In this document: piece by piece, positions 52,923 to 61,827 of the stretch
Numbering within the stretch: position 1 is the stretch's first letter
How the letters are laid out: each line of letters starts with the position of its first letter
NCBI GenBank assembly: GCA_903844815.1
Contig: CAIMVD010000156.1
Location: 49,451 to 113,450 of the forward strand
DNA from: an uncultured Bacteroidota bacterium
GTDB taxonomy: Bacteria > Bacteroidota > Bacteroidia > Bacteroidales > VadinHA17
Reading direction: 5' to 3'
DNA: 64,000 nucleotides
Translations under genes and position numbers: made by a program
The notes under the pieces: generated by a model
What the model was told of the DNA's origin: nothing
Database searches by the model: none
Seen by the model: only the letters and a program-made list of their open reading frames with translations

Positions 52923-53052
52923 ATAATTCTCCCCTCAGTTGAACTACCTGTTATAATAAAGAAAAATATTGCTAATTAATCCATGAACATCATAATTCTT
53001 CTGATGAGTTCAATATAAAGTTATTCAGAAGATTGATCAAATACAATCGCAT

Positions 53053-53069
53053 TGCAGATGCGATCTGCA
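53053..53069. other. Short palindrome after the AraC gene
   Basis: A perfect 7-bp inverted repeat (TGCAGAT…ATCTGCA, 3-nt loop) ends at the stop codon of the AraC-type gene. No T-run follows, so it may be a weak terminator or an operator; I cannot decide. Confidence 0.4.
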
Positions 53070-53945
53070 TCAGTTCATATAATAACTCCTAAATTCCTTA
53101 GGTGTCATTTTGGTAATTGTTTTGAACTTACGGTTGAAATTGGAAAGGTTATCGAAACCTGAAGCAAAACAGATATCAAAAATAGCCTGTCTGCTTTCAA
53201 TCAGAAGTTTTTTGGCATGGCAAACGCGCAACTCAGTAAGAAAAGTCATAAAGGTTTTTTTTGTACTCTTCTTAAAATATTTGCAGAAAGCATGGGTAGT
53301 CATGCTTGTAATTCCTGCAACATCCTGAATTTGAATTTTGTTATGAAAATTCGCAATAACAAATTCATGCACTTTCTTCAGACGTCCGATCGAATGGTCG
53401 GTATAAATTAATAAAGGTAATTCAGCAACAAATTTTTCGGTAAGCAGAGGACATATTTCAGTTTTGGTCAGGTCGAAAAGAATATCGAGCATAGTCAATA
53501 TTCTTAAAGGACCATCACAAGATATAAGATGTTTCAATTTTATCGGAATACCGGCAATGTCTGCTTCTGGGAAACAGAGACCTCCTTTAGCTTTGTTTAA
53601 TAAGTCTCTGATTGGAGCCATTTCAGGTAATAAGAAAAAATCCTTTCCTAAAAAATCTTCTGAAAACATAACAAGAAAAGCTGAAGCCCGCAAATTATCT
53701 GATTCATAATAAACCGGATCGTTTTTCCAATAATGAGGAATATTCGGTCCTAAAAGTACAAGATCCCCTTCATAAAAATTTTCGACATTGTCACCAACAA
53801 AACGTTTACCTTTACTACTAATAACATATTTCAGCTCATACTCAGGATGGAAATGGAACTCGCTATCGAAATGCGGAAGATCCAGCTCTTTAGCAATAAA
53901 TGATAAACCTTCATTTACAATGATTTTCTGGTATTGAGCTTTCAT
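53070..53945 (-). CDS. AraC-family transcriptional regulator
   Basis: 291 aa. N-terminal cupin sensor domain (FHFHPEYELKYVISSKGKRF, GDLVLLGPNIPHYWKND) and a C-terminal pair of helix-turn-helices (IQDVAGITSMTTHAFCKYFK; IFDICFASGFDNLSNFNRKF followed by TKMTPKEFR). Such regulators sense a sugar and control the neighbouring catabolic genes. Divergent from the Gfo/Idh gene across 183 bp, so it probably regulates the island to the right. Confidence 0.92.
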   Translation of the reverse strand: MKAQYQKIIVNEGLSFIAKELDLPHFDSEFHFHPEYELKYVISSKGKRFVGDNVENFYEGDLVLLGPNIPHYWKNDPVYYESDNLRASAFLVMFSEDFLGKDFFLLPEMAPIRDLLNKAKGGLCFPEADIAGIPIKLKHLISCDGPLRILTMLDILFDLTKTEICPLLTEKFVAELPLLIYTDHSIGRLKKVHEFVIANFHNKIQIQDVAGITSMTTHAFCKYFKKSTKKTFMTFLTELRVCHAKKLLIESRQAIFDICFASGFDNLSNFNRKFKTITKMTPKEFRSYYMN

Positions 53946-54049
53946 GAATAATACCTTTTTGTACTAATTGATATATATTGCTTAATATTTTCAACAATAT
54001 AGTATTAATATCTGACAATACAGTATGATACTTAGCTTAATGTTTTACG

Positions 54050-54057
54050 TATTTTTG
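54050..54057 (+). promoter_or_regulatory. Candidate -7 element for the Gfo/Idh-DegT pair
   Basis: TATTTTTG (TAnnTTTG) lies in the divergent 183-bp AraC/Gfo gap, 71 bp before the ATG. The gap is A/T-rich with several ATATT-type repeats; no clear operator could be chosen. Confidence 0.35.
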
Positions 54058-54128
54058 AATGTCAGGTTAACTAAATTAAAAAATATTTTAATTTCATCGT
54101 AAATAATTGTAAATCAACTATCTGATAA

Positions 54129-55121
54129 ATGAAAAGAGTGGCTGTTGTAGGTTTTGGTTTTATGGGGATGACTCATTCCCTCAATATCCTTAAAAATAAA
54201 GATCTCAAATTAGTGGCAATTGTTGATGCCCACCCTGAAATAATTGAAAAAAATCTCCAGGCAACAACAGGTAACATCTCTACTGGAAATATTGATGTTA
54301 TTGAACTTGCTGACGTTCATAAGTATTCAAGCCTTGATGAATGCCTTCGAAATGAAGAACTGGATGCAGTGAATATTTGTGTTCACACGAATCTTCATTA
54401 TGAAATGACAAAAAAAGCCTTACTAAACGGGAAACACGTTTTTCTTGAAAAACCATTTTGTCTCAATATCGAACAAGCGGAAGAGCTGATTCTGCTAGCC
54501 GAACAGAAAAAAAAGATTCTTATGGTCGGACATGTTGTAAGGTTTATGCCGCCATATCAGAAACTTAAACAATGGATTGATTCAAAAGAATTTGGCAACT
54601 TGAAATTCCTCTCCTTTTCAAGGTTCAGCGGACTTCCGGGATGGGGGCAGTGGAAAGAGAAACATGTTACAGAATCATCGGGTGGCGCCTTGTTCGACCT
54701 TGTCATTCATGATATTGACTTTGCCAGCTATGTTCTGGGATTACCTTCTGAAATAAAATGCAATTATCTTCCGGGTTCTATTAGTAAGTATGACTATATC
54801 AGCGCTATGTGGAGTTACAAGGAGAAAAATCTTCATGTTAAGATAGAAGGGGGGAATACTTTCCATTCCAGTTTCCCATTTCAGGCAGGCTACATGGCTC
54901 AGTTTGAAAAGGCCAGTATCATTTTCACCTCATTAAAAGGAGATGTTATCGGGATAACTGATGACAACAGTTTTAAAGAAATACCTGCAGGTGATGCTGG
55001 CGAAGGCTACTATAATGAGATAGCCTATTTTACACAATGCATGGAAGACAACATGCAACCTGAGGATTGCACGCCTGCTTCATCCCTGCAGTCTGTTCAG
55101 TTATGTTATAATCACATTTAA
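54129..55121 (+). CDS. Gfo/Idh/MocA-family oxidoreductase
   Basis: 330-aa NAD(P)-dependent sugar oxidoreductase, cytoplasmic (no signal). Rossmann start RVAVVGFGFMGMTHSLNILK, nucleotide-binding EKPFCLNIEQAE, and the active-site block GGALFDLVIHDIDFA with the conserved Asp and His. Enzymes of this family oxidise a sugar or inositol hydroxyl to a ketone or reverse this. Its end (SLQSVQLCYNHI) comes a little earlier than in many relatives. 16 bp upstream of a DegT aminotransferase: the dehydrogenase/aminotransferase pair as in kanosamine (NtdC/NtdA) or inosamine synthesis. Confidence 0.88.
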   Translation: MKRVAVVGFGFMGMTHSLNILKNKDLKLVAIVDAHPEIIEKNLQATTGNISTGNIDVIELADVHKYSSLDECLRNEELDAVNICVHTNLHYEMTKKALLNGKHVFLEKPFCLNIEQAEELILLAEQKKKILMVGHVVRFMPPYQKLKQWIDSKEFGNLKFLSFSRFSGLPGWGQWKEKHVTESSGGALFDLVIHDIDFASYVLGLPSEIKCNYLPGSISKYDYISAMWSYKEKNLHVKIEGGNTFHSSFPFQAGYMAQFEKASIIFTSLKGDVIGITDDNSFKEIPAGDAGEGYYNEIAYFTQCMEDNMQPEDCTPASSLQSVQLCYNHI

Positions 55122-55137
55122 TTTAAGCTATTATATT

Positions 55138-56355
55138 ATGAAACAGAATCTTGCGATTAACGGTGGCCAAAAAACAATAGATAAGATTTTCCCATGGCCA
55201 ATTTTTGACGAGACTGAGGTAAATACTGTTGCTGATATTGTTCGAAGCGGCAAATGGGGAAACCCTGACTGCGGCGATCTTGTTAAGGCATTTGAAGATG
55301 AGTACGCTGCTTTTTGCGGAACAAAATATGCGTTGACATGTGTTAACGGTTCGGTTGCTTTACGGCTTGCACTTATTGCTATTGGAGTAAAGCCCGGGGA
55401 TGAAGTAATAGTACCTCCGTATACTTTTATCACAACTTCATCAATCGTTCTGGAAACAAACTGTATCCCTGTTTTTGTTGACATTGATCCTGACACTTAC
55501 AATCTTGATCCTGATAAAATTGAAGCCGCAATCACAAACCGGACTAAGGCAATAATCCCTGTTCATTTTGCCGGTCAGGCCTGTGATATGGATAAGATAA
55601 TGGCCATTGCAAAAAAACATAACATCAGGGTTATCGAGGATGCCTGTCACGGACATGGGGCAGAATATAAAGGCAGGAAACTTGGAAGCATCGGTGATGC
55701 CGGTTGTTTTAGCTTCCAATCATCAAAAAATCTGACAAGTGGTGAGGGTGGTATGGTTATTACCAACGATGAAAAATTATACGATATGATGAACTCGCTC
55801 CGTAACGTTGGTCGTGTGAAGGGCGGTCAATGGTATGAGCATCACAATCTTGGTTGCAACTACCGGATAACGCAACTACAGGTTGTTCTTCTTGCAAATC
55901 AGCTTAAAAGACTTGAAGAGCAAACCAAACGCCGTCATGACAATGGAACTTACCTGAACACCCTTCTGGAAAAGATTGATGGTATTAAGCCTCTTGCAAG
56001 AGGTATGGGAGAGACAATACATAGTTATCATATTTACATCTTCAGGTATGACAAAACTAAGTTTAATAACCTTCCAAAGTCAGAATTTGCTCAGATGCTT
56101 GCTGCAGAAGGTGTTCCTTGTTTCATGGGATACCCTCAACCGTTATATAAACAGCCTCTCTTTCAGGAGAAGAATTTTATGTGCTATGCAATTCCTGAAG
56201 AGGCAGATTATACAAAAGTGAGTTGCCCTGTAACCGAAAAGGCATGTTACGAGGAAGCTGTATGGATTATGCAGCATGCCATGCTCGGTACAAAAGAGGA
56301 TATGGAGAAGTTTGCTCAGGCAATAATAAAGATACAAAAAGCAACAAAAGAGTAG
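55138..56355 (+). CDS. DegT/DnrJ/EryC1/StrS-family PLP aminotransferase (cytoplasmic)
   Basis: 405 aa, no signal peptide. NGSVALRLALIAIGVKPGDE and PYTFITTSSIVLETNCIPVF at the N-terminal half, EDACHGHGAEYKGRKLGSIG for the PLP ring, and the Schiff-base Lys in FSFQSSKNLTSGEGG. The family transfers an amino group to a keto-sugar or keto-cyclitol, or works backward. Paired with the Gfo/Idh gene. Highly similar in its central block to the exported relative at 57633. Confidence 0.88.
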   Translation: MKQNLAINGGQKTIDKIFPWPIFDETEVNTVADIVRSGKWGNPDCGDLVKAFEDEYAAFCGTKYALTCVNGSVALRLALIAIGVKPGDEVIVPPYTFITTSSIVLETNCIPVFVDIDPDTYNLDPDKIEAAITNRTKAIIPVHFAGQACDMDKIMAIAKKHNIRVIEDACHGHGAEYKGRKLGSIGDAGCFSFQSSKNLTSGEGGMVITNDEKLYDMMNSLRNVGRVKGGQWYEHHNLGCNYRITQLQVVLLANQLKRLEEQTKRRHDNGTYLNTLLEKIDGIKPLARGMGETIHSYHIYIFRYDKTKFNNLPKSEFAQMLAAEGVPCFMGYPQPLYKQPLFQEKNFMCYAIPEEADYTKVSCPVTEKACYEEAVWIMQHAMLGTKEDMEKFAQAIIKIQKATKE

Positions 56356-56370
56356 AAAAACACCTTTAAA

Positions 56371-57636
56371 TTATTTCACCCTCAACTTGTGGCCGAAAGT
56401 GGCATAATACAGCACAAACAGGTAGATGGGGATCACAATCAAATAGGCTGTCTTTGGTGTACTGATATCTGCTAACCGACCATACAATAACGGAAGGACT
56501 GCAGCACCCGATATTGCCATTACCATCATTGATGAACCTGTTTTTGTAAACCTGCCCAATTCAGTGATTGCCAAGGGCCATATTGAAGGCCACATCAGTG
56601 AGTTTGCCAAACCAAGAAATGCTATAAACATGACTGATGTGAATCCATGGGTTATTAAAGCCATAAATGCAAATATCAAACCCATGAAGGATGAAATAAT
56701 CAAGGCTTGATTTTGTTTAAGATATTTCGGAATAGCAATTATGCCAATAACATACCCGACAAGCATGGCAAATATCGTAAATGAAGAAAAGAATTTTGCA
56801 GTAGCAATCGGAATATTGAGGAAGACACCATAACTGATTATAGTGTTCCCCGCGATAACCTCCACCCCTGTGTATAAAAATATTGTGAAGACTCCCAGCA
56901 ACAGATGTGGGAAATTGAAGATACTTGTTTTATTGGATACTGATTCCTCTGCAATTGCATTTTCCTCTTCGGCATCAATATCCGGCAGATTGGAATAATA
57001 AAGAAAAACTGCCAGCAGTAACAATGAAACCATAATAAAAAGATAAGGAATTATAACTCTGGAAGCAAGTCCATTAAGTTCCAGGTTTTTTTGCGCAACA
57101 TTCATGGTGGTTATCTTCAGAACAATTTCATCAGCTCCCTTCAATGTGATAAATCCAAGAATAGCAGGGGCCATGACGCCTGCAACCCCATTGCATATCC
57201 CCATTATACTGATGCGTCTGGCTGCACTTTCGATAGGACCAATTATAGTTACATAAGGATTAGAGGCTGTTTGCAGCAATGCCATCCCTGCTCCCTGAAT
57301 GAATAATCCGGTTAGAAATAATCCATAGGTCCTGGAAAGTGCAGCCGGCACAAAGATAAGCGAACCGATAGCCATGATTACCAACCCTGCAGTCATTCCC
57401 TTCTTGTAACCAGTGTATTCCAGAAACCAGCCTGAGGGAACCGACATGAAGAAGTATGCTATGTAAAATGAAAATGCAACAAGGTATGATTGAAAATTAC
57501 TTAATTCACACGCAATCTTAAGGTATGGAACCAATACAGCGCTCAACCAGGTAATAAAACCAAATACAAAAAACAAAGTTCCGATAATTACAATCGGGCT
57601 GGAGATATTCTTGTGAATGTTTCTAAGTCTATTCAT
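56371..57636 (-). CDS. MFS sugar permease, NagP/FucP-like
   Basis: 421 aa with twelve hydrophobic segments. Start region IVIIGTLFFVFGFITWLSAV and LVPYLKIACELSNFQSYLVA, plus ASNPYVTIIGP after the fourth or fifth segment, are the FucP/GluP/NagP pattern. Such proton symporters import N-acetylglucosamine, fucose, glucose or galactose. Position with a GH20 hexosaminidase and NagX-like gene favours an amino sugar. Its start overlaps the DegT gene upstream by 4 bp. Converges with the plus-strand DegT gene. Confidence 0.87.
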   Translation of the reverse strand: MNRLRNIHKNISSPIVIIGTLFFVFGFITWLSAVLVPYLKIACELSNFQSYLVAFSFYIAYFFMSVPSGWFLEYTGYKKGMTAGLVIMAIGSLIFVPAALSRTYGLFLTGLFIQGAGMALLQTASNPYVTIIGPIESAARRISIMGICNGVAGVMAPAILGFITLKGADEIVLKITTMNVAQKNLELNGLASRVIIPYLFIMVSLLLLAVFLYYSNLPDIDAEEENAIAEESVSNKTSIFNFPHLLLGVFTIFLYTGVEVIAGNTIISYGVFLNIPIATAKFFSSFTIFAMLVGYVIGIIAIPKYLKQNQALIISSFMGLIFAFMALITHGFTSVMFIAFLGLANSLMWPSIWPLAITELGRFTKTGSSMMVMAISGAAVLPLLYGRLADISTPKTAYLIVIPIYLFVLYYATFGHKLRVK

Positions 57637-58985
57637 ACTTTCTTGTTGATCTCTGCTGCATTTTTGTATATCTTATTTATGGCTTCAGCAATATGTTCCA
57701 TATCTTCTTTCGTTCCAAGAAGCATATTTTGGAAAAACCATACAGCTTGCTCTGTAAGCTTATCGTTTTCAGGACAATTCAGACGTTCAAGCCAATCTTT
57801 CATTGTCTTTTCACCGTAAATATTCAGGTAATGTTTATTCTTTGCAAGGTCTGTCACATAAGATTCTTTGTTCATTTTGCCGTAACCACCTGAGCATGTG
57901 ACGCCTTCGCTTTCAAGAGCCTTAATAAATTTTGCACGGTCCATACCGGCGAACTTCTCTTTATCATAACGGAACATATATAAATGATATGCGCTACGGG
58001 TTACACCTTTGTAAAGTTTTGCAGGGTAGATACCCGGAATCTGATAAAGCAGCTTCGTAAGGTAATCAGCATTTTCTGATCTTAGTTTAGTCTGTTCGAC
58101 TAAACGTGTCATCTGTGCAAGAAGAATAGCTGCCTGGAATTCGGTAATCCGGAAATTTGAACCCCGTGTGCCAGTACCAGGAACCAGACTGGCTGAATTT
58201 GCGCCCTGCCCCTGGTGATGAAAACTATAACAATTTTTGAAAAAGTTATCATCGTTTGTTACGATTGCACCGCCTTCACCGGAGTTAAGATTCTTGCTTG
58301 CCTGAAAGCTGAACGCACCGGCAAGTCCCCAGTTGCCAACACTCTTACCTTTCCACTCAGCAAGAGGTGCCTGGCAAGCGTCTTCCAGGACAGGGATCTT
58401 ATGTTTTTCAGCAACTGAAAGAATTCCATCCAGATCTGCCGGAGAACCGCCAAGATGCACGGGCATGAGAACTTTTGTACGATTGGTTATTGAAGCTTCA
58501 ATTTTGTTAGCATCGATCTGGAAGCTCTCGATATCTGAGTCAACAAATACCGGTAATGCATAATGCAAAACCACCGCATTATAAGTAGCAATAAAAGTAT
58601 AAGGAGGTATGATTACCTCATCGCCCGGGCCAATATCCAGAGCACCTAACATTGTATACAGAGCGTTGGTTCCATTTGTTAGTCCGAGAGCGTGTTTAAC
58701 GCCGAGAAGCTTCTGATATTCTGTCTCAAACCGAGGTGCGGTTTTACTGCCAAGCCGGCACCACTGACCACTTTTCAATACATCAAGTAGTTCCTTCTCC
58801 TCGATCGGTCCAATGATCGGCCATCCCTGCCATTTACCTGAAAAGGCTTTTGTACCGCCTAAAATAGCAGGCTTTTCTGTAGCGCCAAATGATGAACGTG
58901 CAATTGTTGGCGAACCTATTGCAAGACTGGCTCCTGCTAAAGATGCTGCACTTATGAATTCCCTCCGGTTTATTTTAGTTTTCAT
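57633..58985 (-). CDS. Tat-exported DegT-family PLP aminotransferase-like protein
   Basis: 450 aa. N-terminal twin-arginine signal: NRREFISAASLAGASLAIGS, followed by a probable cleavage region (ARSSFG). The rest is a complete DegT-type enzyme: NGTNALYTMLGALDIGPGDE, YTFIATYNAVVLHYALPVFV, EDACQAPLAEWKGKSVGNWG and the PLP Lys in FSFQASKNLNSGEGG. Tat transports folded, cofactor-loaded proteins, which suits PLP binding. Overlaps the permease by 4 bp and so is co-transcribed. A periplasmic sugar aminotransferase is unusual; the role is inferred. Confidence 0.85.
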   Translation of the reverse strand: MKTKINRREFISAASLAGASLAIGSPTIARSSFGATEKPAILGGTKAFSGKWQGWPIIGPIEEKELLDVLKSGQWCRLGSKTAPRFETEYQKLLGVKHALGLTNGTNALYTMLGALDIGPGDEVIIPPYTFIATYNAVVLHYALPVFVDSDIESFQIDANKIEASITNRTKVLMPVHLGGSPADLDGILSVAEKHKIPVLEDACQAPLAEWKGKSVGNWGLAGAFSFQASKNLNSGEGGAIVTNDDNFFKNCYSFHHQGQGANSASLVPGTGTRGSNFRITEFQAAILLAQMTRLVEQTKLRSENADYLTKLLYQIPGIYPAKLYKGVTRSAYHLYMFRYDKEKFAGMDRAKFIKALESEGVTCSGGYGKMNKESYVTDLAKNKHYLNIYGEKTMKDWLERLNCPENDKLTEQAVWFFQNMLLGTKEDMEHIAEAINKIYKNAAEINKKV

Positions 58986-59044
58986 TGCAATCTCATTCTG
59001 GTTTTATAATTCAAATTAATTCTGACTTTTTATCTTGCTACGTG

Positions 59045-60550
59045 CTAATTAGATTGGATATCACTCATTATTGACTTTGTCATTTCAATAACTGCATTTA
59101 CCATTTCATCTCCAACTTCCGGAGCCCAGCCTACCGGTGATCCATATTGAATTTGAATAGTCTGTGCCTGATAGAGATTTTGACGAACAATTTCACGCGT
59201 TGGTATATAAAGATTATGTTCTCCCATATAGGCGAATACCATTATGGGCATTTCTGTGCGGAAAGCATCTTTGATACGCATACCAATGGTTGTACATACT
59301 TCGCCCTGCATAGCCACAAAAGCCATTCTTCCTATTCGGGAAACGATAACCTCTTCGTAGATGCAGGGATAATCGCCATTAATGGTGGAAGCGTATTTAT
59401 TTAAAAGTTCGTGATCCGATTTGCTAATAAGGTAAGTATCATCCGAGCAAACCATGTCATCTGTTCTTTTAGGAAATGGTATTTTCTTTTCATAATAACG
59501 AAGCAGCATCCTCACCCAGTTAGTTTCGCGGTAATCGTTTGGGAAACTAACGAAACCGATGTCTTTTGGAAATTTCTTAGCTAATTTCAACCCTTCCTTA
59601 TATGAAATAGGGGCAGCCAATGGAAGTGATACTCTTTCCAATTTGGTTTGTATTGGTCCGGTGATATCTTCCATAGGCGCTTCCATAATATCAATCAATT
59701 TCTGTGCTAGTAAGTGGCCAACTGATTTTGCTGTTTGTTCCCCAAGATTATATATCTCATTTACACCAGCAGGCCCCTGGTTCCCTCCGGCTGCATCCCC
59801 ATAAAGAGCCAAAATACCAGGATAATGTTGCTCAATCTCATCCATAGCGTAACCCGGATGAGCGGGTTCTATCTTTGTACCCTCAGCCATTGCCGGGTGG
59901 GTAGGTTGATTAAAAAGAACTGCCATAGGTTTGTTTTCATACATTACCTTTAATGCCTGAATTTCATAATCAATTGGTTCATTGCCGCCTCTTCTGGCAG
60001 TAATAAAATATCCATTGCCAAAACCGAATTTAAGTGTTACCGGACCATGTTCATTATCAATCGCTTCTTTAATGAGGTTGAATATGCGATCGGCAAGCCA
60101 TTTTCCATATTCGAAATTAACAGGATCAATCTGGATTAATGCGCTGTGGTTATGTGTTGCCAACAGAACTAATTGAGAGGGGTCAATGCCCAACTCATCC
60201 TTAACTCTTTTCCTTAATAAAGGAGTTCCTACATCAAGACAATTGAGATCATACGTCACAAAAATCATACGTTTAACACCATCATTAAGAACCAATACCC
60301 GGGCATGGATATCATGAAGTATTCCATTGGAGGTATTCCCATTTGCCATAACCCCAGGTAATTTATTAGTAATAACTGCCTTGGCGACACCTGCTTTCAT
60401 TACAGTTTTTTCAATGACAGAGCCAAAGGCATGGCTGCATGAAAAAATAAAACATAAAACAATCATCATAAACTTAACTATTCCACATTCTTTGAGACTT
60501 CCAAATGTTTTGGATTGGCTTCTTAGTAATGTGGCCCGATATTTTTTCAT
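59045..60550 (-). CDS. Neutral/alkaline ceramidase-fold hydrolase, probable metalloenzyme
   Basis: 501 aa. The signal is MMIVLCFIFSCSHAFG about 28 residues in, so a shorter start (60469) is possible. Ceramidase N-terminal domain features: AGVAKAVITNKLPGVMANGN, DIHARVLVLNDG, zinc motifs LLATHNHSALIQ and FNQPTHPAMAEG, and LYGDAAGGNQGP. The serine of the GDVSPN motif used by true ceramidases is not present (GDAAGGNQGP). Exported hydrolase or deacylase of unknown substrate, between the NagX-like and DegT genes. Confidence 0.78.
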   Translation of the reverse strand: MKKYRATLLRSQSKTFGSLKECGIVKFMMIVLCFIFSCSHAFGSVIEKTVMKAGVAKAVITNKLPGVMANGNTSNGILHDIHARVLVLNDGVKRMIFVTYDLNCLDVGTPLLRKRVKDELGIDPSQLVLLATHNHSALIQIDPVNFEYGKWLADRIFNLIKEAIDNEHGPVTLKFGFGNGYFITARRGGNEPIDYEIQALKVMYENKPMAVLFNQPTHPAMAEGTKIEPAHPGYAMDEIEQHYPGILALYGDAAGGNQGPAGVNEIYNLGEQTAKSVGHLLAQKLIDIMEAPMEDITGPIQTKLERVSLPLAAPISYKEGLKLAKKFPKDIGFVSFPNDYRETNWVRMLLRYYEKKIPFPKRTDDMVCSDDTYLISKSDHELLNKYASTINGDYPCIYEEVIVSRIGRMAFVAMQGEVCTTIGMRIKDAFRTEMPIMVFAYMGEHNLYIPTREIVRQNLYQAQTIQIQYGSPVGWAPEVGDEMVNAVIEMTKSIMSDIQSN

Positions 60551-60623
60551 AGCTTTTATAATTATTTTTTGCGATGTTTTTTATTACAAATTCATCAAAC
60601 GTGCAGCCAATCAAAGTACTAAT

Positions 60624-61745
60624 CTATAATTTGATAAATATTTTCTTTTTATGAAGGATATAAGCAGGAATGAAATTGATCCCAACATAAATCAGGGCAT
60701 ACACCATGCTTACGAATTTAGGGCCACCGCCAATTGATGTGAAGAAATTAAAGAAGTGATCGTTTAAACTACTGCCTGCAATTTCTACACCATAAAACAG
60801 CAAAGCCAACACATCAGCCAGAACATAAATGGTTATGGCATTGGAGCCGTAAATGACCCCAAATTGCGCACTTTTCTTGTATTGCAGAATATCAATCAGG
60901 AAGATTGAAGCTGCAAGCGTCATTGAAGCAAGTCCGGAAGTAAAAAGTACAAATGAACTTGTCCAAAGGTTTTCATTTAAGGGAAACACCCAGTTCCAGA
61001 TAACACCGGCGATGGTTGCAATAAAACCAATTGTAAACAAATAAATTACCTTGTATTCCTGCGATTTAACTTTTAATAATAATGTTCCTGCAAGCATACC
61101 TGTGATACCTGAAACGATAGAAGGGAAGGTACTTAAGATTCCTTCCGGATCCCAGGTTCCCTGCCACATTTTCCCGATCATGTATTTGCTGTCAACCCAG
61201 GCTGCCAGATTTATTCCTGGTTCAAGCATAACTTTGCCATAGCCCGGTGTTGGTATGAGTGTCATAGCAAGCCAGTAAACAACCAGGACTACCGCTCCCA
61301 CTATTGCCTGAGTTTTCCAACGTGTATTCAGGAAAAGGAAACCGCAAACCAGGAATACGATGGCGATTCTGTGCAGAGTACCAGTATAGCGTAGATCCGC
61401 AAAATTAAATTCCGGCATCAGTCCTAAAACATTTAAGAACATCCCGACAGCAAATATCTTCAGAGACCTGCCAATGAGTTTTGGGTACATCTTTGAAGGA
61501 CTTATACCGCTATCCAGCCTTTTTGAATAAGCAAAAGCAATGGCTACACCAACGATAAATAAGAAGAATGGGGCAATAAGATCAGTGGGAGTTATTCCAT
61601 TCCATCGAGAATGTTTAAGGGGTTCAAAAACATTTCGTCCATTACCGGGGAAATTCACTAAAAGCATTGCTGCAATAGTAATTCCCCGAAATGCGTCCAG
61701 CGAAATCAATCGTCCGCTGCTTTCATTAAAAGTTGCTTGATTCAT
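60624..61745 (-). CDS. NagX/HGSNAT-like membrane acetyltransferase (DUF5009 type)
   Basis: 373 aa, ten or so hydrophobic segments. N-terminal SSGRLISLDAFRGITIAAML, NGITPTDLIAPFFLFIVGVA and TLHRIAIVFLVCGFLFLNTR (the conserved His in LHRI) are typical of heparan-alpha-glucosaminide acetyltransferase and bacterial NagX, which acetylate terminal glucosamine across a membrane or function with GlcNAc uptake. Neighbour of a GH20 hexosaminidase supports an amino-sugar job. Confidence 0.85.
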   Translation of the reverse strand: MNQATFNESSGRLISLDAFRGITIAAMLLVNFPGNGRNVFEPLKHSRWNGITPTDLIAPFFLFIVGVAIAFAYSKRLDSGISPSKMYPKLIGRSLKIFAVGMFLNVLGLMPEFNFADLRYTGTLHRIAIVFLVCGFLFLNTRWKTQAIVGAVVLVVYWLAMTLIPTPGYGKVMLEPGINLAAWVDSKYMIGKMWQGTWDPEGILSTFPSIVSGITGMLAGTLLLKVKSQEYKVIYLFTIGFIATIAGVIWNWVFPLNENLWTSSFVLFTSGLASMTLAASIFLIDILQYKKSAQFGVIYGSNAITIYVLADVLALLFYGVEIAGSSLNDHFFNFFTSIGGGPKFVSMVYALIYVGINFIPAYILHKKKIFIKL

Positions 61746-61827
61746 TTGTAACAGTTTCTAAGTTATATAATCGAAAACAAACGTTTTTTAACTAACATTA
61801 ATACAAAAATCAGGTCAGGTCAAAAAG

